From the NCBI GenBank assembly GCA_021819725.1, contig JAKAQR010000078.1, positions 3,497 to 8,776 of the forward strand: a DNA stretch of 5,280 nt, given 5' to 3'. The translations under genes and the position numbers were made by a program. How positions within the stretch are numbered: position 1 is the first letter of the stretch; each line of letters opens with the position of its first letter. The notes beneath the pieces are model-generated. The model searched no databases. It saw nothing but the letters and a program-made list of their open reading frames with translations, and was not told where the DNA came from. Of this stretch, positions 1 to 5,206 are shown one piece after another. Source of the DNA: Actinomycetes bacterium. Lineage in GTDB: Bacteria > Actinomycetota > Acidimicrobiia > Acidimicrobiales > Acidimicrobiaceae.

Positions 1-133
1 CTGTGTCTCCCCAATGACCCTGTGTCTCCCCAATGACCCTGTGTCTCCCCAATGACCCTGTGTCTCCCCAATGACCCTGTGTCTCCCCAATGACCCTGTG
101 TCTCCCCAATGACCCTGTGTCTCCCCATGGGCC
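1..133. repeat. Tandem array of a 19-bp unit, about seven copies, cut by the window edge
   Basis: The unit CTGTGTCTCCCCAATGACC repeats perfectly and head to tail at 1-19, 20-38, 39-57, 58-76, 77-95 and 96-114. A seventh copy at 115-133 keeps the first 13 bases and then diverges, with about three mismatches in 19, marking the right boundary. The left boundary lies outside the window. Because 19 is not a multiple of three, each plus-strand frame meets the TGA inside the unit every 57 bp. The minus strand has no stop in any frame, but no start leads into it. It therefore reads as a noncoding minisatellite downstream of the minus-strand RDD gene. Its origin is unknown; perfect copies imply recent expansion, or assembly at a contig end. 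Confidence 0.97.
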
Positions 134-141
134 GCTGCGGC
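131..141. other. Perfect 11-base GC-rich palindrome after the RDD gene
   Basis: GCCGCTGCGGC reads the same on both strands around a central base. It lies between the end of the 19-bp array and the stop of the RDD gene, in the 67-bp 3' flank of that gene. The one-base centre is too small for a good hairpin loop and no T-run follows on either strand, so a terminator role is not supported. No clear intrinsic terminator is visible for the minus-strand operon. Confidence 0.35.
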
Positions 142-200
142 TTGCTCCGACGGTTGGCGGGCTGCTTGTTGCAGTCAGGGGCTCGTACAACCTTTGTGGG

Positions 201-665
201 CTATGGGGTGACGGTGGCAGACTCCCAGACGACGATCGTATGGGCGATTCGGTCTTGTAGTGTTCTGCGCTCAGGATCAAAGAGTGCTGGCAGGTAGCCA
301 AGAAAGATCACCGCCATCGAGATGAAGGCGACAACCAGCCGGATGAGGACGGTGACAGGCTCAAGCTCAGTCCCCTCCATGGGAACTACTCGTACATGGG
401 CCGCACGCGCCCCGAGGGTCTGTCCGTTGACCATGACACGCATCAGGACAAAGTATCCAACGATAAGCGCGATGTTGATGATGTAGACAATCGGACCCAT
501 CTCAAAGCGAACGACCGAAAAGATCGGATTCTCAAGCCCACCCATACCTCCGAGCAACAGCTCGAGTATCAAGCTACCAAAGAAAACGACCAGCGCATCG
601 AAGATAAAAGCTTCGACTCGACGACCGATCGAAGCAAGCTCCGCGCCCGGTACTGCATCACTCAC
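201..665 (-). CDS. RDD-family small integral membrane protein
   Basis: This encodes a 154-residue membrane protein of the RDD family, whose members have few membrane spans and an Arg-Asp-Asp signature; some act in ion or solute transport, but no specific function can be given. With the start used here, R15/R16 and D23 form the first signature (GRRVEAFIFDAL) at the head of a hydrophobic segment at about 20-41. A second span lies at about 57-79 and a third at about 104-128, followed by D130 and D138 (TLQDRIAHTIVV), the usual C-terminal RDD motif. I chose the GTG at 665 because GGAG sits 7 nt upstream and it overlaps the transporter stop by only 8 nt, which suggests translational coupling. A GTG at 683 would add six residues but has a poor ribosome binding site. 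It is probably co-transcribed with the upstream MFS gene. Confidence 0.85.
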   Translation of the reverse strand: MSDAVPGAELASIGRRVEAFIFDALVVFFGSLILELLLGGMGGLENPIFSVVRFEMGPIVYIINIALIVGYFVLMRVMVNGQTLGARAAHVRVVPMEGTELEPVTVLIRLVVAFISMAVIFLGYLPALFDPERRTLQDRIAHTIVVWESATVTP

Positions 666-1878
666 TCTGTCGCTCCATCCCACTCGTTACATCCACATGA
701 TCGATCGCTTGGATCCATCGGCGCTCGCGAAGCGCTAGCGCACCCCACACCACGAGGCCCAGCACCCCAGCAATGGTACCAGCGATCGTGACGTCTGCCC
801 AACCACCGATCCCATAAAGTATTGAGGCAAGACTGGAACCGAGCACGCCGCCGAGGAAGTAGAAGACCATGTACACCATGGTGATGCGACCTTGTGCTCC
901 GGGTGCGAGCTGATAGATCAGACTCTGATTCGACAGCTGAGCACCCTGGATACCCGCGTCAAGGGTCGCCGTCAAGACAACGAAGAGCACGATCGAATCG
1001 TGGGTCAGGAAAAAGGCAAAGTACGACAGTGCAATAAGCGCAAAGGAGATGACGGTCGTGAATGCAGTGTGTCCGCGATCAGCTAAGGCGCCAACGACGC
1101 GAGCCGAGAGCACACCTGCCAACCCAGCGAAGCCAAAGAGCCCGATCAGGCCCGAACTGAGGTGATACGGATGCGCCGACAATGCAAAAGCCATCGTCGT
1201 CCAGAAGATCGAAAACGCCCCAAAGCTCAACATGCCGAGGAAGGAGCGAAGCCGAAGGATCGGCTCTCGTTGCAACAGACGGAAACCATCACGCCACATG
1301 TCGACAAAGGCAATTGCATGTTTGTCACTCTCAGCTGGGAGGCGCAGCCAGACGACGAGTGCAAGAATGGCCGAGGCAGCGGCTGCGACGAGAAAGACAC
1401 TGTGGTAACCGGCGAGATCAGCAAGCGCCCCCGAATAGGTGCGTGCGAGCACAATACCCGCCAACAGCCCAGCCATGACTTTTGCAATCTCGGAGGATCG
1501 AACCTCCGGCGGTGCTGCGGCCGCCACATAGGTGACGGCCAGCTGAGCGACGACCGAAAAGATCCCGACCCCGATCAGCGACACACCCAGCGGGATCGTA
1601 CCGGTGACGAGTCCCGCACCGATATCGAAGAGGCCGGCCAACAACAGTGACAACACGATTAAGAACCGCCGGTCGAAGCGATCGCCGAGCGGGAGCAGGA
1701 CGCCGAGACCGACGACAAAGCCGGCCTGGGTGACGGTGATCAAAAAGCCCGCGTTGCCGCCGGAGAGATGGAGCGCGACCGAGACGATATGCAGCAGTGG
1801 CTGCAAATAGTAGGTATTCGCTACACCAACACCGGCCACAATCGCGAGCAAGAGTGTAGGTATACGCTTATGAGCCAT
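658..1878 (-). CDS. MFS transporter, drug or sugar-efflux-like (12 membrane spans)
   Basis: The 406-residue protein is a full-length major facilitator of the COG2814 type (arabinose/drug efflux-like), expected in the cytoplasmic membrane and driven by the proton gradient. It has hydrophobic segments throughout. The N-terminal ANTYYLQPLL (about 20-29) is typical of the YgaY-like branch. The motif-A loop GDRFDRR is at 65-71, the TM5 region LLAGIVLARTYSG is at 138-150, and a second motif-A-like loop GALADRG is at 263-269. The central loop at about 181-210 is the usual hydrophilic linker between the two halves. The start ATG at 1878 gives a normal N-terminus but has no obvious Shine-Dalgarno, so the transcript may have a very short leader. 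It is divergent from ppa and leads a two-gene unit with the RDD gene. The substrate cannot be predicted. No odd truncation is seen. Confidence 0.93.
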   Translation of the reverse strand: MAHKRIPTLLLAIVAGVGVANTYYLQPLLHIVSVALHLSGGNAGFLITVTQAGFVVGLGVLLPLGDRFDRRFLIVLSLLLAGLFDIGAGLVTGTIPLGVSLIGVGIFSVVAQLAVTYVAAAAPPEVRSSEIAKVMAGLLAGIVLARTYSGALADLAGYHSVFLVAAAASAILALVVWLRLPAESDKHAIAFVDMWRDGFRLLQREPILRLRSFLGMLSFGAFSIFWTTMAFALSAHPYHLSSGLIGLFGFAGLAGVLSARVVGALADRGHTAFTTVISFALIALSYFAFFLTHDSIVLFVVLTATLDAGIQGAQLSNQSLIYQLAPGAQGRITMVYMVFYFLGGVLGSSLASILYGIGGWADVTIAGTIAGVLGLVVWGALALRERRWIQAIDHVDVTSGMERQSE

Positions 1879-1889
1879 AGAGTTGCTTT

Positions 1890-1917
1890 GTCTACCAGCC
1901 TATCAGGGCAGGTAGAC
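1890..1917. promoter_or_regulatory. 28-bp imperfect palindrome in the divergent promoter region, possible operator
   Basis: Arms GTCTACCAGCC (1890-1900) and GGCAGGTAGAC (1907-1917) pair over 11 positions with one A-A mismatch around a 6-base centre. The element sits in the 71-bp gap between the divergent MFS and ppa starts, so it could bind a dimeric regulator acting on one or both genes. The right arm overlaps TAGACT (1913-1918), a TANNNT-type -10 candidate for ppa; on the minus strand TAGGCT (1902-1897) is a similar weak candidate for the transporter. A regulator for the efflux gene is the most natural reading, but none is encoded nearby. Confidence 0.4.
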
Positions 1918-1935
1918 TTATAGGGTACCTCGAGT

Positions 1936-1941
1936 AAGGAG
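1936..1941 (+). promoter_or_regulatory. Ribosome binding site of ppa
   Basis: AAGGAG lies 8 nt before the ATG at 1950. It is the best Shine-Dalgarno match in the window and fixes the ppa start. Confidence 0.85.
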
Positions 1942-1949
1942 CACGACCC

Positions 1950-2432
1950 ATGGACCCGATTACCGCAATCATCGAGATCCCGCGAGGATCCAAAAACAAG
2001 TACGAAGTCGACCACGAGACCGGAGCGGTCTGGCTCGATCGCACCCTTTTTACACCGATGAGCTATCCACTTGACTACGGCTTCATTGATGACACCCTCG
2101 GAGAGGATGGTGACCCGCTCGACATCCTCCTCCTCGTCGACGTTCCGACCTTCCCAGGGTGCCATGTCAAGGTTCGACCAGTGGCGTGCTTTGTCATGTC
2201 CGACGAGAATGGGCGTGACGTGAAGATTCTTGGTGTCCCCGCCAAGGATGTCCGTTACGAGCGCTACCAAGAGTTGAACGACCTACCAACGCATGTCCAG
2301 GACGAAGTCGAGCATTTCTTTAGCCACTATAAGGATCTTGAGCCGGGTAAGTCGGTCACCATTGAGGGTTGGCGCGACCTCGCCCAAGCGCGTGACGAGA
2401 TCGAGGCCTCCATCAAGAGGTATCAGCATTGA
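1950..2432 (+). CDS. ppa: Inorganic pyrophosphatase, family I
   Basis: This soluble cytoplasmic enzyme hydrolyses pyrophosphate to two phosphates with Mg2+, pulling biosynthetic reactions forward. The 160-residue length matches short bacterial family-I enzymes. By alignment from memory with E. coli PPase, the active-site set is complete: K17 and E19 (KYEV), R31 (DRT), Y43 (YGF), D53, D55 and D58 in the signature DGDPLD, D85 and D90, K92 (DVKILGV), and Y127-K128 (HYKDLEPG). The start ATG has an AAGGAG 8 nt upstream. Its TGA stop shares one base with the ATG of the next gene (TGATG), so the two are probably translationally coupled. It heads a four-gene plus-strand run and diverges from the MFS gene. 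Nothing is missing or truncated. Confidence 0.98.
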   Translation: MDPITAIIEIPRGSKNKYEVDHETGAVWLDRTLFTPMSYPLDYGFIDDTLGEDGDPLDILLLVDVPTFPGCHVKVRPVACFVMSDENGRDVKILGVPAKDVRYERYQELNDLPTHVQDEVEHFFSHYKDLEPGKSVTIEGWRDLAQARDEIEASIKRYQH

Positions 2433-2755
2433 TGGCTACCGTGGACCAAGAGCGCCGTGCCCAACTCGAAGCGTTGCTTACCAAACTCCGACCTGCCGTC
2501 CAGGCCGATGGCGGTGATCTGTACCTTGCCTCCGTCGATACCGAGACCGGCAAGGTCGTCGTTGGCCTCTCAGGGGCATGCTCGAGTTGTGCGATCTCAA
2601 CGACCACGGTCAAACTCGGTGTGGAGCGCATTCTCAAGGCCAAGCTTCCTTGGGTGACCGATGTCGAAGGCGATCTCGACACGTCACTCGACTTCGAAGA
2701 AAGTGCGCGCCTTGGCACTGGCGCCTATGTGCCGATCTCGATTCGCAAGAGTTGA
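2432..2755 (+). CDS. NifU C-terminal-domain (Nfu-type) Fe-S cluster protein
   Basis: The 107-residue protein is a stand-alone Nfu domain, a family that carries or assembles Fe-S clusters for delivery to apo-proteins in the cytoplasm. The domain spans about 10-80: LRPAVQADGGDLYLASVD (19-36) is the standard first motif, and GACSSCAISTTTVKLGVE (48-65) carries the CxxC pair C50 and C53 that binds the cluster between two subunits. The last 25 or so residues form a less conserved acidic tail. The ATG at 2432 overlaps the ppa stop by one base, with GAGGT (2417-2421) upstream inside ppa; an in-frame TTG one codon earlier is less likely. The next gene starts 3 nt after its TGA. The link to ppa is probably only positional. 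Confidence 0.92.
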   Translation: MATVDQERRAQLEALLTKLRPAVQADGGDLYLASVDTETGKVVVGLSGACSSCAISTTTVKLGVERILKAKLPWVTDVEGDLDTSLDFEESARLGTGAYVPISIRKS

Positions 2756-2758
2756 CCC

Positions 2759-3493
2759 GTGGGGGTAATCGAGCGCTCCGACCATGGTGCGACCGCAGTC
2801 CTCAGGATCGATCGGGCCCAAAAAAAGAATGCACTCAGGCTTGAGGACTTCGACGAGCTCGCAGAGGCACTCACCGCCGCCGATCATGACCAGGCGGTGC
2901 GGGTGATCGTCCTCACTGGTACCGCGGATAGCTTCTCTGCAGGCGCTGATCTCAAGTCGCTCGCCAACTATGAGCAGAACCCCCTCGCCCATCTCGCCCG
3001 GGTACATCGCTGCGCACGGACACTTGCCACCGTGGCAAAGCCAACCATTGCTGCCATGAACGGCGTCGCAGTAGGTGCGGGACTCAACCTCGCACTCGCC
3101 TGCGATCTGGCCATCGCTGGTCGATCGGTGATGGTGAGTGAGATCTTCCTCGATCGTGGCCTCACACTCGACTACGGCGGTTCAGCACTTCTTGTCCAGC
3201 GGATCGGGCTCCATCGAGCCAAAGAATTGGCCTTCTTCGCCTCGCGGCTCGTCGGTGAAGAGTTACTTACCTGGGGACTCGTCAACACCGTCGTCGATGA
3301 CGACCAAGTCCTCTCCACTTCGCTTGAATGGGCCGATCGACTCACGCAACGCTCCCCTACTGCCCTCGCTCTCACCAAATCGCTCCTCAATCGAGCGGCG
3401 TCTTCGCTGACCCAAGCGATCGACCTTGAGGTGATTGCCCAGGTGGCCGCGCTATCGGATCCGAGTATCGCCTCGACTCTGACCAACTTTTAA
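2759..3493 (+). CDS. Crotonase-fold enoyl-CoA hydratase/isomerase family protein, probably not a true hydratase
   Basis: The 244-residue protein belongs to the crotonase superfamily, which acts on acyl-CoA thioesters in fatty-acid and aromatic-acid breakdown. The oxyanion-hole segments are present: SFSAGADLK (58-66) and NGVAVGAGLNLALACD (101-116). Residues 127-155 form the central segment, followed by GLVNTVVD (173-180) and the C-terminal trimerisation helices. Aligned from memory with rat mitochondrial enoyl-CoA hydratase, the catalytic Glu144 position is N110 and the Glu164 position is F130, so both hydratase glutamates are absent. D138, in GLTLDYGG, lies where PaaG-type enoyl-CoA isomerases carry their single catalytic Asp. 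An isomerase or other crotonase activity is therefore more likely than hydration. The start GTG is 3 nt after the Nfu stop, with a modest AAGAG 7 nt upstream. Confidence 0.92.
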   Translation: MGVIERSDHGATAVLRIDRAQKKNALRLEDFDELAEALTAADHDQAVRVIVLTGTADSFSAGADLKSLANYEQNPLAHLARVHRCARTLATVAKPTIAAMNGVAVGAGLNLALACDLAIAGRSVMVSEIFLDRGLTLDYGGSALLVQRIGLHRAKELAFFASRLVGEELLTWGLVNTVVDDDQVLSTSLEWADRLTQRSPTALALTKSLLNRAASSLTQAIDLEVIAQVAALSDPSIASTLTNF

Positions 3494-3508
3494 CTCGAGG
3501 TTCTTGCG

Positions 3509-3727
3509 GTGGCCGAGGAGGGAATCGATCCCATCACCAAAGCGGTCGCCCAGATCCGTTTCGTGCAACCCTACCAAGCGACGAAGTGGTATCTCTGCCC
3601 AGGCTGCAACACCGAAATCCCACCGGGGACCGGGCACTTTGTCGTCGTACCGATCGACAACATCGAACTACGTCGTCATTGGCATCGACGTTGCCTCAAC
3701 TGGGAGACAGAACACGGGCGGATCTAA
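3509..3727 (+). CDS. Small CxxC/His/Cys protein, putative zinc-binding, of an actinobacterial conserved type
   Basis: This 72-residue soluble protein has a WYLCPGCNTEIPPGTGH core. C30 and C33 form a CxxC knuckle, and H43, H57, H59 and C62 are further possible ligands (RRHWHRRC), consistent with one structural zinc ion. From memory, short actinobacterial proteins with a CPGC...EIPPG...H...RRHWH..C pattern are common and are often labelled hypothetical or, without good reason, ATP/GTP-binding; their function is unknown. The GTG at 3509 has CGAGG (3496-3500) 8 nt upstream and starts 15 nt after the crotonase stop, so it probably ends the ppa transcript unit. No terminator hairpin is obvious after its TAA. 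No DNA-binding or enzymatic domain is visible. Confidence 0.8.
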   Translation: MAEEGIDPITKAVAQIRFVQPYQATKWYLCPGCNTEIPPGTGHFVVVPIDNIELRRHWHRRCLNWETEHGRI

Positions 3728-3846
3728 CCCAGTAACATTCACGTAGCGACCAGCACCGACGACGCAGAGAGGATCTTTGACGGGCATCGAGGGTTGGGGC
3801 CAGTTGAAGTGGTTGGAACACTTGTGGGGTGATCCACCTGAGATGA

Positions 3847-4029
3847 ACGACCTCGAATGTGAGAGGACCAACCATAACAGATCCGGGGACCAAACACCCC
3901 ATAGGAGCGAATGTCGCCTGGGCTTTTACTTTCACGTTCGATACCACCGCAGATAGGAAGATGTTGAAGTTATTGCACATCATCAATGAAAGCTCAAGGG
4001 CCCTGCTGACTGCCACTGGAACCGTGTAG
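3847..4029 (+). pseudogene. Decayed fragment of an IS3-type transposase (integrase core, rve)
   Basis: This frame is open for 60 codons between a TGA (3844-3846) and a TAG (4027-4029). It reads NVAWAFTFTFDTTADRK then MLKLLHIINESSRALL, which matches the start of the integrase core of IS3-family OrfB proteins, whose usual pattern from memory is W-A-x-D-F-x-F-D-x-T-A-D-G-R-x-L-K-L-L-N-x-x-D-E-x-x-R. The position of the first catalytic Asp of the DDE triad is Thr here, and the conserved D-E pair is N-E. No N-terminal helix-turn-helix part, start codon or C-terminal DDE residues are found in this frame, and no inverted repeats are evident. It is thus an inactive relic. A continuation in the next frame after 4007 is possible but unconvincing. 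Confidence 0.62.
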
Positions 4030-4048
4030 TGCCAAGAATGGTCTTGGA

Positions 4049-4296
4049 GTGTCCTCAACGCGTGGCATCTCCACCCAGCTTCACATTCCCGAGGAGAGAG
4101 TGAGCGAGGAAGAGTCCACGATTGTCTTGAGCACCGAGCACCACATGATGGAGAAAGAAGCAGGGCTCTACCCCAGCATGGACATTGCCTATTGTTAGAG
4201 GTCACCGATCTGGAAGAGGCTCTCAACCTCGATCTGTTTGGCGAGTTCGTCCGCGAAGAGGCAGGGTCTCGACACGTTACCCGACGCTTGCGCTAG
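4049..4296 (+). pseudogene. Possible frame-broken gene remnant, identity unknown
   Basis: Two adjacent stretches show coding-like base use in different plus frames. The first (4049-4198, GTG to TAG) gives 49 residues including TQLHIPEERVSEEESTIVL. Hand-counted GC at codon positions 1/2/3 is about 51/41/73%, the expected order for a gene in such a genome. The second (4198 to the TAG at 4294-4296) gives EVTDLEEALNLDLFGEFVRE and about 78/38/66%. A single -1 shift near 4198 would join them into an acidic protein of about 80 residues. There is no good ribosome binding site. I do not recognise the family. An old small regulatory or antitoxin gene is possible, as is chance. Confidence 0.3.
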
Positions 4297-4390
4297 GCGC
4301 ACAGGCTGGTATCGATTGTGATATGCGAGCGATTTTTCGGGACTGAGCAGTAAGAGACAACGTGGGATCCACGAGATTGTTTGACCAGCC

Positions 4391-4419
4391 TTGCAGGAGA
4401 AGGAAGCAACGGATAGTGT
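4391..4419 (+). promoter_or_regulatory. Weak candidate promoter of the helix-turn-helix gene
   Basis: TTGCAG (4391-4396) and TAGTGT (4414-4419) have a 17-nt spacer. The -10 box fits the loose TANNNT form seen in actinobacteria but only half of the strict consensus. It would start a transcript about 20 nt before GTG 4445. A short GATA...TATC inverted repeat (4412-4415 and 4424-4427) surrounds the -10 area and could be an autoregulatory site. This is weak evidence. Confidence 0.2.
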
Positions 4420-4444
4420 AAGCATATCTGCTAGCATTGCAGGG

Positions 4445-5044
4445 GTGACCGACAAATGGAGCTGCTTCGCTGGGGATTTGCTCAAGCGTTCAAGGGCGCA
4501 AGCAGGCCTGTCTCAGCGCCAACTCGCTGCGCTCGCCGGGGTGAGCAATGTGGAAGTAGCACGCATTGAATCCCATCGGGTTCAACCGAGTATTCCCACA
4601 CTTGGCAGACTTTTGGACGTGTGTGGTTCGGGTGTGGAGCTCTCTGGGCGATACGTCGACAACAGGGTGGATGCGATTACGGCATCGCAGGCGATGCGAG
4701 AACGACTCGCACAGCAAGATGAAGACGGCGCGTATCGCAATTGGCTTGTACTTCTCGATGACTTAGAGGCAGTTAGCGCAGTTCGGCTCACTGAACTCGT
4801 CCATAGTCCTGCGGTTCCTACTGGAGACTCTCGCTACGACGCCTTGATCGCCGCGCTCGTCGAATACGTCTGTGAACTTAAGGCTGTGGAGCCACCCGGT
4901 TGGGTAACTGATCCATGGAGGATGACAACTGATTGGTACGTCTCTGGGATCCTGGCCCTTCGTGAACTGGAGCGCGATGAAAGCCCAGCCTCGTTCTCCA
5001 ATCGGGGTATCTACATTTGCCAGGCAGACTTGACGCATGCCTGA
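4445..5044 (+). CDS. XRE-type helix-turn-helix protein, antitoxin-like regulator
   Basis: The 199-residue protein, counted from GTG 4445, has an N-terminal XRE/Cro-type DNA-binding domain at about 12-62: LLKRSRAQAGLSQRQLAAL, then AGVSNVEVARIESHRVQPS, then TLGRLLDVCG. The middle (about 70-135) is helical and carries no motif I know. The C-terminal part has PPGWVTDPWRMTTDWYVSG (150-168) and SPASFSNRGIYICQADL (180-196). From memory, such W-x-x-DP...SPA.F..RGI.I...DL tails occur in regulators encoded just before a nucleotidyltransferase-fold (DUF6036/MNT-like) partner, as toxin-antitoxin-like pairs. No partner gene follows within 236 bp. The start is uncertain: TTG 4391 would add 18 residues, and neither has a good ribosome binding site. 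Weak TTGCAG (4391-4396) and TAGTGT (4414-4419) boxes, 17 nt apart, favour the later start. Confidence 0.8.
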   Translation: MTDKWSCFAGDLLKRSRAQAGLSQRQLAALAGVSNVEVARIESHRVQPSIPTLGRLLDVCGSGVELSGRYVDNRVDAITASQAMRERLAQQDEDGAYRNWLVLLDDLEAVSAVRLTELVHSPAVPTGDSRYDALIAALVEYVCELKAVEPPGWVTDPWRMTTDWYVSGILALRELERDESPASFSNRGIYICQADLTHA

Positions 5045-5072
5045 TATACGCTTGACACACGCTCAGTTGGCC

Positions 5073-5096
5073 TAGGGGTCTGCTGAAATACCCCTA
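5073..5096 (+). other. Hairpin, 7-bp stem
   Basis: TAGGGGT (5073-5079) and ACCCCTA (5090-5096) pair perfectly around a 10-base loop, 28 nt after the helix-turn-helix stop codon. No T-run follows, so it is not a standard intrinsic terminator, although its position suits transcript end formation. Confidence 0.45.
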
Positions 5097-5114
5097 CTCG
5101 CACAGCCAGAGGGT

Positions 5115-5137
5115 GGGCCGTGGTCTCCCATCGGCCC
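5115..5137 (+). other. Hairpin, 9-bp stem with one bulge
   Basis: GGGCCGTGG (5115-5123) pairs with CCA (5128-5130) and CGGCCC (5132-5137), leaving a TCTC tetraloop and a single bulged T at 5131. It is the second of three structures in this flank. The GC-rich stem should be stable in RNA. Confidence 0.45.
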
Positions 5138-5162
5138 CGCCGGTTCCCGGTTTCTTGCTTTG

Positions 5163-5206
5163 TCCTCCTTCCTTACCTCTCCCTTTGGAGGGGTAAGGGA
5201 GGAGGG
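5163..5206 (+). terminator. Long hairpin with a 20-bp stem and 4-base loop, possible terminator or processed RNA
   Basis: Positions 5163-5182 pair with 5187-5206 across all 20 positions if G-U pairs are allowed (5163-5206, 5170-5199, 5178-5191), with the loop CTTT at 5183-5186. On the minus strand the same three positions would be A-C mismatches, so the structure is better in a plus-strand transcript. No T-run follows (next bases AGGTCTTAAC). A factor-independent terminator of standard form is therefore not shown; an atypical terminator, attenuator or double-stranded processing site are alternatives. Confidence 0.45.

Larger units (their letters stand above)
3728..4444. other. Low-GC gap of about 700 bp without an intact gene
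   Basis: No open frame on either strand here looks like a complete gene. GC falls to about 50% (30/60 for 3901-3960) from about 60% in the neighbouring genes. The content is gene debris: a transposase integrase-core fragment at 3847-4029 and two coding-like stretches in different plus frames at 4049-4296. The remaining 150 bp upstream of the helix-turn-helix gene holds only weak promoter-like elements. The longest minus-strand frames (3696-4226 and 4195-4485) run into genes on the other strand at one end, and I do not consider them real. Confidence 0.6.

Noticed and set aside
1..133. CRISPR array
   Set aside because: The 19-bp units are directly contiguous with no spacers between them.
1162..1650. 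162-residue plus-strand frame inside the MFS gene
   Set aside because: It is highly charged, has no family features, and lies entirely antisense to a clear transporter gene.
3728..3832. In-frame continuation of about 34 codons after the TAA of the 72-residue protein
   Set aside because: It follows a plain TAA, has only weak codon-position bias (about 58% GC at third positions) and no known readthrough signal, so chance is the simplest explanation.
3696..4226. 176-residue minus-strand frame across the intergenic gap
   Set aside because: It runs into the 3' end of the plus-strand Cys/His protein gene, has no recognisable domain, and the opposite strand carries a better match (integrase-core fragment) over the same bases.
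4195..4485. 96-residue minus-strand frame with a TTG start
   Set aside because: The start lies inside the helix-turn-helix gene, there is no ribosome binding site, and its C-terminal part only mirrors the acidic plus-strand stretch.
5052..5078. Perfect TTGACA box (5052-5057) as a promoter for a gene to the right
   Set aside because: The only -10-like match, TAGGGG at 5073, has a 15-nt spacer and lies within a hairpin stem; no gene follows inside the window.
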